Source: Heterostelium multicystogenum
Taxonomy: Eukaryota > Evosea > Eumycetozoa > Acytosteliales > Acytosteliaceae
Direction: 5' to 3'
Assembly (NCBI GenBank): GCA_003667245.1
Contig: RCNN01000077.1
Span: 59,798-123,797 of the forward strand
DNA: 64,000 nucleotides
The notes below the pieces were generated by a model. It was not told the origin of the DNA and ran no database searches. It was given only the letters and a program-made list of their open reading frames with translations. A program made the translations under genes and the position numbers. Below, in pieces: positions 48,161 to 60,146 of this stretch. Within the stretch, counting starts at the first letter, position 1, and every line of letters starts with the position of its first letter.

Positions 48161-49893
48161 TCACCATCTCCTGAGTTTTGTTTTTGGCGCCTTTGGACCA
48201 CCAGCAGGTTTGGACATGATAATTTGGTCGACTCTTAAAACAGTTGTAGCAGTATTGGTGGCCAACTTGATGGCATATTGCTTTGCAATGAAAAGATCAA
48301 AGATTTCCATATCTTTGGAGCTCTTGGTATTTCCATTTTCAATGTCCAAACCATAATCGGTATTTCCTTTGGTGTGAGCAGCATATATATTTGAAATGAT
48401 TTTGGTGGCATCGTGACCGGAAGTCTCAGCCAGAGTACGTGGAATGATCTCAAATGCCTCAGCATATGCACGGATGGCGTATTGAGCGAGACCTGGTGTG
48501 GCATCTGCAAATTGTTGCAATTGACGTGATACCTCGAGTTCGAAAGCACCAGCACCAGCCAAGAAACGACCGTCCTTACACATTCCCTTGAATACATTGA
48601 CACCATCATCGATGGCACGTTCAATATCATCAAGAATATTATTTGTTGATCCACGAACGACAATAGATGAGATCTCAGAGTCTTCACGAGTTTGACGGAA
48701 AATGACACACTTGGTTGATCCAATCTCCTCGACATAGACTTCATCGCAATAACCGAGTTCTTCTGGAATTGGAGCACCTAATTTGACCAATGGAGTGGCA
48801 CCAACTGTCTTGCAAAGTCTTCTCAATTGGAACTTTGATGGCAACTTGACCAACATCATTTGGTATCTCTCTATATAATGAAGAGCTATCTCTGAAACTG
48901 ACGAACCAGAAATAATAATTTTAACACCTGCATCTGCAATACCTTGAATAGTCTATGAGTTAAACATAAATATTAGTAAATACTACAATGAATAATTAAT
49001 GTTGAATACTATCTCTTACCTGTCTAATAGATTCCTCTTCACCTTTGGAGAAGTTCAAGAGTTCAGTATCGTTTGTAATTAAAACTTTTCCGGTAGTTTC
49101 AGTCTTTCCAATATCTATTCCACTGGCGAATACGGCAATCTTTCCTTTCTCTACACGCTTGATGGAACCTTCAGCTCCTCCAGCAACAACCAAACCCTTG
49201 AAAACGGTGGTATCAGTGACACCACCACCTGGGATCTTGGTTACACGTACGTTATCTAACATTGAAGTTAGATGGTTTCTTTGGGAGTACTTGAATGCAT
49301 GCCTTTGCAATAATATCAGAGAGGAATGATTCATATCCATATTGTTTAGATGCCAATGCAGACTTTAGTCCTTTCTTGACTTCATTGACGTCACGAATAT
49401 CAGTCAATGTATGAACTACCAAAGATTCAATGATACTTTGTACTTTTTCACCTGCTCTCTGGTAACCAAAGATAATCTCCGATGAATGTAATCCCATTTC
49501 CAAAAGTGCTGCAGCTTTTTGTAAGAACTCACCTGCCAAAGTAACAACTAAATTGGTACCATCTCCCATCTACCAAATCAATTAATATCAAAGTAGATAT
49601 GAGATTATGTTAATTTCGTACGAACCTCTTGTTCTTGCATTTGAGCAGCTTAAAACCAACATTTTGGCGGCAGGATGAACAACATCTAATTCTTTGATGA
49701 TGGTGGCAGCATCATTTGTAACAAACAACTTCTCCAAGTGATTGATGATCATTTTATTCATTCCGTTTGGACCCATTGATGTACGTGTGATTTCAGCCAA
49801 TTGTTTGGCGGCTTCAATATTACGTAGAATGGCTTCGTCTCTTCCAGAGAAGTGCTTAGCACCATCTTTTAACATATCAGTTAATTGCATCAT
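48161..49893 (-). CDS. cct8: Chaperonin CCT/TRiC theta subunit
   Basis: CCT theta is one of eight subunits of the cytosolic chaperonin that folds actin and tubulin. Exons on the minus strand are 49626-49893, 49020-49569 and 48161-48952. Group II chaperonin motifs are GPNGMNKMIINHLEKLFVTN, NDAATI, GDGTNLVV and AGAGAFELEVSRQL, with TDYGLDIENG near the C-terminus. The theta signature includes GAKHFSG near the start and MSKPAGGPKAP at the end. The frame shifts near 49635-49650 (reading AQMQEQE lost) and near 49256-49259 (NFNVDNVRV expected, extra A). Both exons are 1 modulo 3 long although their introns are phase 0, which supports one extra base in each. It is likely functional. Confidence 0.92.
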
Positions 49894-50333
49894 TCTTATA
49901 TTTATGAAATCGCTTTATAAATTCTTGCAAGATATATGCTACAAATCGAATGTGGAGTCCTTTCAATAATACTATTAAGTTTCTATCTATCTATTTTCTT
50001 ATGAAGATAAAACTACTACTTTGTTGTTGGATGACACTACTGATTAGTTGCAATCAATATAATCTATAATGGCTTAAAATAAATAAAATAGAGTTATATG
50101 ATGTTTTGGTGTGTTTAAGCAGGACACTGCTGTTGTTAATTCATAGCAAGCACTTCTATCAATAAAAAAATTGAATTTCAAATTTTCAAAAAAAATTTAT
50201 GAAAATCTCATTCCTCTCAAGCTGTTTTGGTAACGTTGAAAACCGAAAGACGAGCATAATATATTTCACATAAACTGAATAACATTGGTTTTTTGTTTTT
50301 TCAATAACATCATCACGAAGAAACAGCTTAAGA
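49894..50333. other. Divergent intergenic region between CCT8 and Dph5
   Basis: This 440-base AT-rich spacer is shared by two divergent genes. There is no coding-like frame. Confidence 0.6.
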
Positions 50334-51197
50334 ATGGTATTATATGTTATTGGTTTGGGTCTAGGCGATGAAAAGGATATCACTGTTAAGGGATTAGAGG
50401 CCATAAAGTCTTCGGAAAAGGTCTATTTGGAGTTCTACACCTCTTTGTTGGGTGGTTCCACCTCCATCGACAAGATGAAAGAGTATTACGGAAAAGATAT
50501 TATTTTGGCCGATAGAGAAATGGTAGAGTCTGGTTGTGAGGAAATGCTCGAGGAGTCGCGTACTATGTCAGTATCTTTCTTGGTAGTTGGTGATCCATTT
50601 GGTGCCACAACTCATACCGACTTGGTCATGCGTGCAAAAGAGAGATCTATCCCATATCAGGTCATCCATAACGCATCCATCATGAATGCCATTGGCTGTT
50701 GTGGTCTCCAACTCTACACCTATGGTCAGACCATTTCAATGGTGTTCTTCACCGAGACAAGTAAGCCAGATTCTTTCTACGATCGTATCAAGTCGAACCG
50801 TCGCGATGGTCTTCATACCTTAGTACTTTTAGATATCAAAGTGAAGGAGCAATCAATCGCTAATCTCCTACGTGGTAACAAAATCTATGAAAAGCCAAGA
50901 TTTATGACAATCAACCAATGTATTGAACAATTGTTGGAGATTGAGGAGCTAAGACAGGAGAACGTTTATTCTAAAGACACTCTGTGCGTTGGTATGGCAA
51001 GAGTTGGACAAGATACTCAACAAATCACAAGTGGAACCATGGAGGAGTTGCTAAATGTTGATTTCGGTGCACCTCTCCATTCGTTCGTAATTGCTGGTGA
51101 TATGCATTTCCACGAAAAGGAATTCTTTGAATCTTTCAGAGTAAACTCCGAAACCAAAAGATTGCCTCCACCAACATCTGATAACGAAGATAACTAG
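50334..51197 (+). CDS. dph5: Diphthine methyl ester synthase Dph5
   Basis: Dph5 is an S-adenosylmethionine-dependent methyltransferase in the pathway that converts a histidine of elongation factor 2 to diphthamide. The 287-residue single-exon protein starts MVLYVIGLGLGDEKDITVKG, the canonical opening. It continues with VYLEFYTSLL, VGDPFGATTHTDL, HNASIMNAIGCCGLQLY and YGQTISMVFF, all typical of the family. Length matches other Dph5 proteins. Codon use is moderately C-rich, and the frame is intact. Confidence 0.95.
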   Translation: MVLYVIGLGLGDEKDITVKGLEAIKSSEKVYLEFYTSLLGGSTSIDKMKEYYGKDIILADREMVESGCEEMLEESRTMSVSFLVVGDPFGATTHTDLVMRAKERSIPYQVIHNASIMNAIGCCGLQLYTYGQTISMVFFTETSKPDSFYDRIKSNRRDGLHTLVLLDIKVKEQSIANLLRGNKIYEKPRFMTINQCIEQLLEIEELRQENVYSKDTLCVGMARVGQDTQQITSGTMEELLNVDFGAPLHSFVIAGDMHFHEKEFFESFRVNSETKRLPPPTSDNEDN

Positions 51198-52197
51198 ACA
51201 ATGAATCAAGAAACAAAAAAAACAAAAGACAAAAATACAAGTGACACAACAAGAACTAATCAAGTTCTCAAATCAATTCTGTTTAATTAGAAGCATCCAT
51301 AGTTGAATAGAGTCGATTTGGGAAGTTCATTAATGTTTGTTACAATGATATAATAATAATATATTATTATTCAGATTACAAGTTAGATTCCACTTTAAGT
51401 TGAAGCTAAATGTATAAAAATCAAAGTTATATTATAATTTCTTTGTAAGATCTTGTTGTGACTTTTGATTAGAAATATGATTTAAAATAAAAGTTTGGTA
51501 TTTGACCAGTGTAAGTGGCGTTAATGTATTACAATTTATTGATTACTATTTTGAGGGATCAAGTTTAATATGTGGATGAATGTATACGAATTAACTATTT
51601 GATACATATATGTTGATGTAGTAAAAACTTTGGCAAATGAGAATTTAATCATATTCATTCACATTCCACTCTGTGCTCTGAACACACTGTACATGTCACA
51701 GTAGTTATTATTGATCTGGTGAAACAATGAAACCTGAGAAATTGATTGGGAATAGTGATTCGACCTTAATCATCTACTCTCAGTATATGGTAGATACATT
51801 AGCTTTGGGTCCAACTAACCAGACTCTAAAAGTTCCATTTGGACTTAATCTAGATTATTTAACAATGTACAATTATTCTAATCAAAATGAAAGATTTACC
51901 AGTGAGAAGAAATAAAGATGGGCAGTGCTCCATCTTAGGTTAATTAATTTCGAACTCTTTATAAAGATAATGATCCACTGAAACTTAAAATGAAAAAATA
52001 TTAAATCCAGATCATTCATTCTCTTGAAAGACTAAGATTTTTTTTCAAAAGTATTTTAGGGAAGTGCATCATTTTTGTTTGGTTACAACAATTCATTCAA
52101 CAACACCCATTTAATGTTCCAGCAATTATTGTGTTAAAATATATAACGATCATAACAAAATATAAATATTTATTGTATATCTATTAGGTAGGCATCA
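51198..52197. other. Intergenic region with one short frame
   Basis: This is mostly AT-rich non-coding sequence. A 62-codon ATG frame at 51727-51915 (KPEKLIGNSDSTLII..) has plausible composition but no recognised family. It could be an exon of an unrecognised small gene or chance. Confidence 0.4.
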
Positions 52198-53316
52198 ATG
52201 TCTCAACATGGAAGTTCTTCGAATCTAAATGATAGCTATTCAGGTGCAGTTGATAGTAGTAATGATTTTACAGAAAATGCAGCAACAGGTCATATAAAGA
52301 GCGGAAGTTCAACACCGAATACCATATTTTACAACAACAACAGCAACAACAACAACAACAACAATAATAATAGCTATGATAGAAGTAGAAGTGATTCTAC
52401 ATCTTCATCATTACCCATCGAAAAAAGATTGCCATGGAAAAAAAAGATAGAGATTGAAAGGTTTTGGAGAAAGATTGGTTTGCTATTTCAGGTTTGTGGC
52501 CTATTAGCAGTAGTTTTCACAGTGTTTCTTGGATTGATGTTAGATTCAATCGTTCAGTGGAGTTGGTGGATAGTGTTTTCGCCAATATACTTGATTCTGC
52601 TTATTGCTTTTACCATCACATCATCTCGTGCACTTTCAACAATTGTATCATGGATCATTCGTATCACTTGGGTAGTCTGGGTGCTTGGTGCGGCAATCTT
52701 TGTATTTATGATGATTGTCCACCTTCAATACGCACCAGTTGCCCTTACTCCAATAATCATTATATCTCCAATTATCGTGATTAGTGGTGCGACTTCCCTG
52801 TCTGGACTTTATTCATTCTTATTTGGTTTATGCATGAGAGAGACCACCGAGAAGCCAGGCCGTAAGCAAAAGTATATTGTTGGTGGACTACCGATGTTTT
52901 TTGCTGGACTAACTCTTACACCATCAATCGTCATGATTGCACTCAAATATGCCAACCATGACAAAGAATTAACATGGGCAATTTGTTTCATTCCGCTATT
53001 CACTGGTGATGCAATTATAGCTTGTTTTGCCTTCTTCCTCCTGCTATTTAGCATTGGTTCTCGTGATAACTCTAACTTTTCAATCCTTCAGCTCATTTCA
53101 TTCGAGTTCATTATTATGTGCTCTTTGGTTTTTAAGATACTCTTTACACTGAAGCTGGACTCAAATTTTTCGTTTCCATACATTGCAATTCTTATACCAG
53201 TGATTGTTGGTGAGTTATTCTTAGTATTGTGCGGTCTCAATTTACTAGTAAAACCACCAAAGAATCAGGATTTGGACATTCAAACAGCAGATGAATCAAA
53301 ACCTCTTATATTTTAA
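52198..53316 (+). CDS. Multi-spanning membrane protein, TMEM185-like
   Basis: The 372-residue single-exon protein has a low-complexity Ser/Asn N-terminus (about 85 aa) and a basic stretch RLPWKKKIEIERFWRK. About eight hydrophobic segments follow. The first two surround WSWWIVFSPIYLILL, the pattern of Tmemb_185A (transmembrane Fragile-X-F) proteins. Later segments include FVFMMIVHLQY, IIIISPIIVISG and IAILIPVIVGELFLVLCGL. The C-terminal tail is hydrophilic. The molecular function of the family is unknown; localisation in internal membranes is inferred. The family assignment rests on pattern only, so moderate confidence. Confidence 0.8.
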   Translation: MSQHGSSSNLNDSYSGAVDSSNDFTENAATGHIKSGSSTPNTIFYNNNSNNNNNNNNNSYDRSRSDSTSSSLPIEKRLPWKKKIEIERFWRKIGLLFQVCGLLAVVFTVFLGLMLDSIVQWSWWIVFSPIYLILLIAFTITSSRALSTIVSWIIRITWVVWVLGAAIFVFMMIVHLQYAPVALTPIIIISPIIVISGATSLSGLYSFLFGLCMRETTEKPGRKQKYIVGGLPMFFAGLTLTPSIVMIALKYANHDKELTWAICFIPLFTGDAIIACFAFFLLLFSIGSRDNSNFSILQLISFEFIIMCSLVFKILFTLKLDSNFSFPYIAILIPVIVGELFLVLCGLNLLVKPPKNQDLDIQTADESKPLIF

Positions 53317-53724
53317 AAATATAATCTACCCATTTCAATGTAAATATAGAAGATATTAATGACCTAAGTCAGCTATATAAGTAATTTATGTTGTGGATAT
53401 CTTCAAATACACATTAATAAAATGAAAATACTCCCCAATTCCTCATATTATCATCATAATTAGTTCCAATCATTAATGTCAAAACTCATATTCATTAAAA
53501 TGTCACTCTTGCAAAATTCTGGTGATACAAAGAATCAACATATGTTTGAAATGAATGAATTTTTGCAATTCCTTTTTTGCTAAAAATGAGAAAACTCCAC
53601 TAACTTGTCGTCTTTTCATCGCAGTCAGGGCTTATCATAGTTTTAATAATATTCATATTAATCAAAAGAAAATATAAATTAATATCATTCATTAGTCAAT
53701 CAATCATTATCACTGATTATATAT
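53317..53724. other. Intergenic region
   Basis: This is AT-rich spacer before the EEP-family gene. No gene or RNA is seen. Confidence 0.6.
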
Positions 53725-55087
53725 ATGTATAATTCTAGTTCCTTACTGTCAAAATCACACAATAAACATCATCTTCAAAGCCTATTAGATTGTACAGCTA
53801 CTTTTATAACCAAGTCATCATCTTCAAAGCTACAACCACTTCAACTAAAGCCTCCAATTAATAATTATAGACAACTAAATAAAACAACATTATATAGCAG
53901 CAACAGACATTGTATAAGGAGTTATCGATACTTGACTTCGATGAACAGTGCTAGAATGCAAAGTAATAATGTTTCTAATATATTAGATAAGCAACAACAA
54001 CAACAACAACAACCACATCTACATGTACAAGTACAAGAGCAGAATGAAAAATTACAACATTTGGTGGCTGATAAAGATTATATATTGAGTATTACTACTT
54101 TTAATATATTAGCACCCTGCTATCAGAGAAATGCTGATCCATCAACAGCAAGTCTCAGACAGGATGATATCATCAAGACATTGCTGTCAATGAACTCTGA
54201 TATAATCAACTTACAGGAGTTTTATTTTAATGAGGCCTTCGAGTCACAATACCAAAACAAGTTATCTTCACGATACAACTCTGTATTTCTACAACGAACC
54301 AGTCATAAGAAGGACGGCCTGGCTATATATGTATCAAAGAACTACCAAATACTATCAAAAAAACTGCTCAAGTTTCATGACCAAGGTGATCGAGTTGCTG
54401 TGATCCTCCACTTAAAGGCTCCAATTGTAAGTGCATACTATATATTCAACAAATAATAATCTTTCCTGACTGGTCTGTCGATGGAATATAGGGAGCAGAG
54501 TTTATTCTTGTCAATACGCATCTTACATTCCCTCATAACCAATTCGATGAGGAAGTGCTGAGACTTTCACAAATTCAATCTGTTCAAGAGAATATCGAAA
54601 GTTATATCCGCCAGTTGAATGTTGAGTACGAACTTCCTGTATTAATATGTGGTGACTTCAATTCACCCAATGGATTGATAGATAAGTGCGTCGTCTACCA
54701 ATTCCTCAAATCCAACCAGTACCTATCCACTTTTAACCTTTTGCACCCAGAGATCAAACATTTTGTCTCTCACAAGAATCATCTTCAACAAGAAGTTGGA
54801 GTTGATTTCATTTATTTGCGCGACCACCAGCTTTTCAGCTACTTGGCTAACAACAAAGATACATCACCAGAGATACTGGAAGAAGCCCGACAATTAAAAG
54901 GTTCTCATTTCTACCCGATCGATTCTTATTTCTTTCCAAGAGATTTAAGTCCACAAGTAAGTTTTAGAACAACAACTCGTCATACTATAATAACTAACAC
55001 CTAAGATAGAAATGGTATCAAGATATCAAGATTTCAGATCATAGACCACTTACAACAACCTTTAGAATCATATACAATGAAAAATAA
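53725..55087 (+). CDS. EEP-family nuclease (CCR4/Angel/nocturnin-like)
   Basis: Exons are 53725-54426, 54492-54956 and 55010-55087; all are phase 0, giving 414 aa. From residue about 112 it shows the endonuclease/exonuclease/phosphatase fold: ITTFNILAPCYQRN, DIINLQEFYF (metal-binding Glu), LVNTHL, ICGDFNSPNG and the terminal ISDHRPLTTTF (Asp-His pair). The opening NILAPCY resembles CCR4-type deadenylases (Angel, nocturnin) more than DNA repair or phosphoinositide phosphatase members, so an mRNA deadenylase-like role is inferred. The N-terminal ~110 residues are Ser/Gln-rich and basic, possibly organelle-targeting. An alternative ATG lies at 53941 (MNSARMQS). The last exon acceptor is placed at 55009 because it alone joins SPQ to KWYQDIKISDHR in frame. 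Confidence 0.86.
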
Positions 55088-56343
55088 CAATAATATACCA
55101 TAGTTGTCATTAAATAACCAAAGATTGTCAATACTAATAAAATTATCTAGAGATATCATTTTACACAACCAGCCCCATACTGTACTTGGAAATTCAGCTA
55201 ATTCACCACTTTTCTTTCAAATGAATTTTAGGTGTATCATCAAACAAAGCAACCCTTCGAGTGAAAGAACTAAGTGAGTTCAATCGAGAGTTTTGTTTTG
55301 TTATAGATGTAGCATTTATTAGTCTTATTGTCTATTACATCTTTTACTCAAGTGGCATAAATCTTCGTGTTGCTGATGCATCAACATTCTTGAGAAAATC
55401 TCAATGGAAATATCCTTGTATTTCGTTTCCTAAAAAAGTAAAAAAACACCATCAAGAATTTGATTTGCATCTAATGCCAATAGAATTCTGAAGTACCTCC
55501 CAAAAGCTACGATCTGAGACATATATGGTTGTTCTTATTGAAATTTAAGGTATTGTTTGAGATTTGTTAAGTCACTTGGAATGAATCTTATAATGTATAT
55601 TAATATGGACAGTATTGTAGCTTTTTTAAGAGCATTGGGTTTGAAGAAAGTGTTTAATAGCTATACCTCATTAAGAAACCCTATTCTACTCCATTATACA
55701 AATATTTTGTTCAGTTTCTTTAGCCGATAACATTGTCAAAGAAAAATGATGTTTAAATATGTAAACAAATAAATATATTTGTAAATATTGGCGATATCAA
55801 TCACCTCTCTTTAAATTCAATTCTAAATCTACAGTTGATTTCACACATTTCGAAAATGATACAATGTAACAAAACAAAAAAGTTTCTTCTTTCAATGGAA
55901 ATATGATCAATCAATTTAAATTACTAGTAGTAAGTTCAATATTAGACAAACTTTAATAAATACATTAAAGGTATGGTTATCATTTGTCAAAATTAAAACA
56001 TTTTTTAACTTTGATCAATTGGAGTGTTATAAAAATATACTATTCAACTTTGGATTATATTAATTTATTAGAAATGTTAACTATCCACTTTATTTGAGGT
56101 ACTGATACACATATATGGGAAATAATGAAACTTTCACTATCTAATAGTCCAAATAAAGAACCAAGTATTTACAATCTTTTAAATTCAGACAGTCAATATT
56201 CTTTTATTTTTTGTAAAATCAGTTAAGACAAGGAAGGAGGAATAATAAAAACTTGAAAATTAATTCATTTTCTATTATTTTCTTATCACATTTATTTGTT
56301 TACACTTCTTTATATTATTTACCATACATTCGTTATTTTTACA
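55088..56343. other. Intergenic region with a possible small frame
   Basis: This is AT-rich. A frame at 55261-55491 without ATG start (including FLRKSQWKYPCISFPKKVKK) has a coding-like second half but no recognised family and no clear splice signals. The remainder holds nothing I recognise. Confidence 0.4.
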
Positions 56344-56842
56344 ATGTCCCAACAAAACAATACTTTCACAAACCAATATCAAGGTATTGAATCTTTTAAT
56401 ATTATTACATTCATTTCTTTAGAAAAGTTATAACTGTTTCACACAACATACAAATAATTTTGTAACATTCATTTAATCGACACCATACTAACAATGTTCC
56501 TTTAATTTCTTTCTTTAAATATACTTTAGTACCTCAGAATCTAGATGATTGGATCAAGAAAACAAGTTATCCACTCCACCCTCCTAACAAACCATCATTT
56601 GAAAACTCACCATTCCAAACATTTTATGGAAGAGAAAATGTAAAGGAAAAACTTTCCAAGCTTGGAATGCGCAACATAGAGTCTTTTCTTATTAGATCTA
56701 CGACCAAGCAGACATACACTGTGACCGCTATCATTGGTGGAATGGGAATTGGCAAAACAAGAGTTGGTGAGGAATATTATAATATAGTCAAGAGTTTTCA
56801 GAAAAAACAATCCAATCTTTAGAGTCTTTCAGTCCCCAATTG

Positions 56843-56901
<59 letters not shown>

Positions 56902-57889
56902 TCATCAAATTTTGAACGCCAAAATTTCAACACTATCTTTGAAAATAAAATCGGGTATATCAAGCTTGATTGTGCCAAAGGACGCATCCGAATCCTATGG
57001 TAACTACCTCGTTAAATGTCTCGTTTCACATTTCCTTATCAATGTTAGTTACAGTAGTGTAGTAAGGGTACCTTTTCCATTTGGTTTTTATCACCTCCTT
57101 CAATACATTGACAAATTGTATACCAATCAGACTAATCACAAAGCCATACACATTCTCCACATTGATGAATATTTCATTCTCAGCTCTGACCATCAAAATA
57201 TACTCATATCTGAATTGGCTAGTCTCCTCACAAACCAATATAACAATCATCTTTGTATTCTCCCAATTTTGACTGGATGTTATTTCTACAGACCAACAGA
57301 ATCAATCAGCTTCTCTAAAATAGGTACCAAGAAAATTCTCCTTGAACCTATGCCCATAGATCTTTCTTCTCAGATGTTGAAACAGTACTCTCTCAATTGG
57401 TCAACAATTATTGATTTGAACTACAGTCCATTATCAATTCAATCAATTTTGGAAAGTTTGGGAGGAATACCAAGATTTCTCCAACTATTCCTTCATCAAG
57501 TTGATCAACTCACTTTGGGTCCAAACTCCAACATTCTCCAATCACTCCAAAAATGTCTTCTTGAGACCACTAGAGATATCTTCAGAGACTATTCAGTCGA
57601 GACATGGCCTGAGGAATTGAAAGGATCACTGTCTGTACTCCGTAAAATGATTTTCTATTCTCTCTCTAGAACTATAGTTAATAGAGACACAGTATTGAAT
57701 GGAATCACAATTGGTCAAATTGAATCAACTGGAATATTATATCCTAGAAAAATAGAAAAAAATTCGTGTCAGTTCACAATCTACATGCCTTTGTGTTTAA
57801 TCAGAGCAATCAACTTATTACTCAATGACATTAATGACACTTTACTTGACATTTGTGCCACAACTGAGGAACATCAATGGATCTCATAA
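56344..57889 (+). CDS. P-loop NTPase-like protein with polyglutamine tract, one frame break
   Basis: Exon 1 (56344-56383) and exon 2 (56530-57889) are joined in phase 1. After SFENSPFQTFYGRENVKEKL comes a Walker A motif GGMGIGKT (about 56735-56758). A Walker B-like HILHIDEYF follows near 57160, then LTGCYFYRP (sensor-like) and LGGIPRFLQLFL. The order resembles the ATPases of the Crinkler/RHS-type families, but similarity is by pattern only and the function is unknown. About 17-20 consecutive Gln codons lie at 56840-56900. The frame breaks in the A6 run near 56799-56806, immediately before SLESFSPQ. The total length is one base off, so a homopolymer error is likely. Confidence 0.6.
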
Positions 57890-58490
57890 TGAGTGAAGTT
57901 CGCAGAGTCTGGAACTAAAAACTATCTTTATGACTTTATTAACAACAGTTTCAATGATATCCTTTGGTTTCTGATACTATACACAATGAATTTCAAAATT
58001 TTCATTTAATCATGATCACAATCAATAATATTTTTTCACATATCTATATTTTAAACTAAAACTAATGCTTTAATAATTAATCCATTTTTTCTATTAATAT
58101 CAATAACATTCATATTCGACACAATTATGGAAGTCTCAATTGGGTTGCATGGTAGATTCACAGTAAATCTAAATTATTTTGTTTCTTTTTGGACAACCAC
58201 CATATAGAACAATCCATTAAGAATATATATTCTAAATGTTGATCGTAGTTAGGTGTTTCAGATCCCTATAGAGAGTTTGGATAAAAATTTAGATCCAATG
58301 CATAATCGTCATCCCTATTCTCAAGTAAATATGATGGTATCGTAATACTAGTATCCAATTTAATCTCAACTACAATGTGGAAGTTATCTGGCGTTTTCAG
58401 AATTTCGAAATTCAATGAGGCTGTCTTCTTCTCAGAGTCCAGTTGACTAATATTCCTTATGACCTAGGAGTTGTTGATTCGATTGGCTTT
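57890..58490. other. Spacer after the P-loop gene
   Basis: No intact gene is seen. The part from about 58250 to 58490 is less AT-rich and may belong to the decayed coding region that follows. Confidence 0.45.
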
Positions 58491-58973
58491 GAGTGGTTCA
58501 CATTCATATAAAACTTTACATTCTGCACAAGAAAAGGTATCATTTGTCGATGAATGGAATAAACAAGAGGGTCATCTTGAGAATCAATAAGTTATCAATT
58601 TATATTAGCTATCAAAATCTAAAGTCAATGGAAGAGGAGCTAAAGAACAAAGAGAAATTGTTGATCAAGCGTGAGGAGGCAGTCCCTGCCAAGGAGCAGG
58701 AACAGCTTTTAATTGCTAAAGAACAACAGATGAATGGTGATGTTGCTGTTACTGCTGCTGCTACAAGCAACAATGAATTATTACAACAACAAAAAACTAT
58801 TACAAGACAAAGAAAACAATCAAAATAGAATGAATATTGTGTATAATCAACCACCATCATTACTCACCAAGCAACACTCTCGGCTTCCACAACAAATGAA
58901 CCAACAACAACAGCAACAAACTCAGTTCACTCAATTAAAGAGAACATATACCGCACCAATTAACTTTAAGTAG
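58440..58973 (+). pseudogene. Fragmentary coding region, charged and Gln-rich
   Basis: Coding-like stretches sit in different frames. One near 58490-58590 reads SYKTLHSAQEKVSFVDEWNK. A second (58628-58828) begins MEEELKNKEKLLIKREEAVP and is a probable coiled coil. The third (58800-58973) contains NIVYNQPPSLLTKQHS and ends LKRTYTAPINFK. Single-base shifts would join the last two at the A6 run near 58790. I do not recognise a family. It may be a broken gene, or a real one with sequence errors. Confidence 0.4.
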
Positions 58974-59917
58974 TCAAGTTAGTGTAAATACAAAATCAAT
59001 GATTTGTTATTAATGGAGGCGAAGATGTTACTCTTTTTGGTCTACCCTTTTTGTTCTTTTGATTGTAGATGTTGATTGCTCTTTCCTTTTTAGGTGTGCC
59101 AATCCACTTATTTAATAGGGAAGAATATGAGTCATGAGTGCATGATTTGATTGCCGCCTCCAAAGAAGTAAAGTTTTGAGGTCTGATTTGGTAGCTTTAA
59201 GAATGATCTCAAAAAAAGCTTAAACATAACCATTGGCAAAGTGTTGAATTTTGTCATACATAAGAAATCTAACATACAGCTTACTTAGCCACTCTAGTTA
59301 CTTTTTGCTCACTCAACTAGAAGCGGAAAGTCCTGAGCAGTATAGATCGATTTTACAACGACTTTTATCAAAAGCTAGAGAGAACAACGATTGAAAACTT
59401 AATTTCTAATCCTTTCTTCCAAGTACAAGGTATTATTGAAATGTCTCACAAGACCTAAGCTTAAAGTGCTTTGGAATATATTGTAAACATAAATAATATT
59501 GTATTGTAGAAAACCATCATAATTATTAACAACAACAAATATTTTTCAAATTTATATAAAAAGGTGCTTACTGAAACAACATCCATCACAAAAATACCAT
59601 TTCATAAAACAAAAATGAGATTTAAAACAGAATTACAGAATGATGGGTTTTTTTTCTCACCCTAAATACTGACTTTGTGAAAGGACACAAAATATCTACA
59701 CTGATTTTTTTAGTAGTTCAAGGAATTTCAATGCTTTTTCGTATTTATTTTATCATGTGGCATCTGGATTTGTTGTTACAAAGCAAGATTAATTTATTCA
59801 TTAACATTTCATCACAAATTAATTTAAAATGGGTATATATCTATTTAATAATAGCAACTTTTCTTAATACGTTTGAAATTTAATTAGACTAATATTTTTA
59901 TATATAATATTCTTTTG
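58974..59917. other. Non-coding or decayed stretch
   Basis: No coding-like frame of useful length is seen; an ATG frame at 59677-59883 is AT-biased (Ile/Phe/Leu-rich) and probably chance. Confidence 0.4.
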
Positions 59918-60146
59918 ACGACTCAAGTAGCTTTTCCGGTGGAGGAGATGTAGGAACAGTTACTAGAAAGAAAAGACAAGCACATCAAAGAGTAAGAAGT
60001 TGAAATATTTTCATATGATCAAAGCCTAATTGAATTTTTTTTTATATTTACAGCCAGGAATTGGAGCAACTCAAGCAACAAATACTTACTCAACAGGAGG
60101 CAATATTAATGGATTCCAGAGTGCTTCATTTGGATTCAAACCATAA
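59918..60146 (+). CDS. Terminal exons of an unrecognised gene
   Basis: An exon-like stretch encodes DDSSSFSGGGDVGTVTRKKR and ends AHQR at 59991 with donor gtaaga. Acceptor ttacag at 60053 joins in phase 0 to PGIGATQATNTYSTGGNING, ending SFGFKP at TAA 60144-60146. Composition and splice fit are convincing, but I find no credible start or family; the 5' part is not recognised. Confidence 0.45.
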
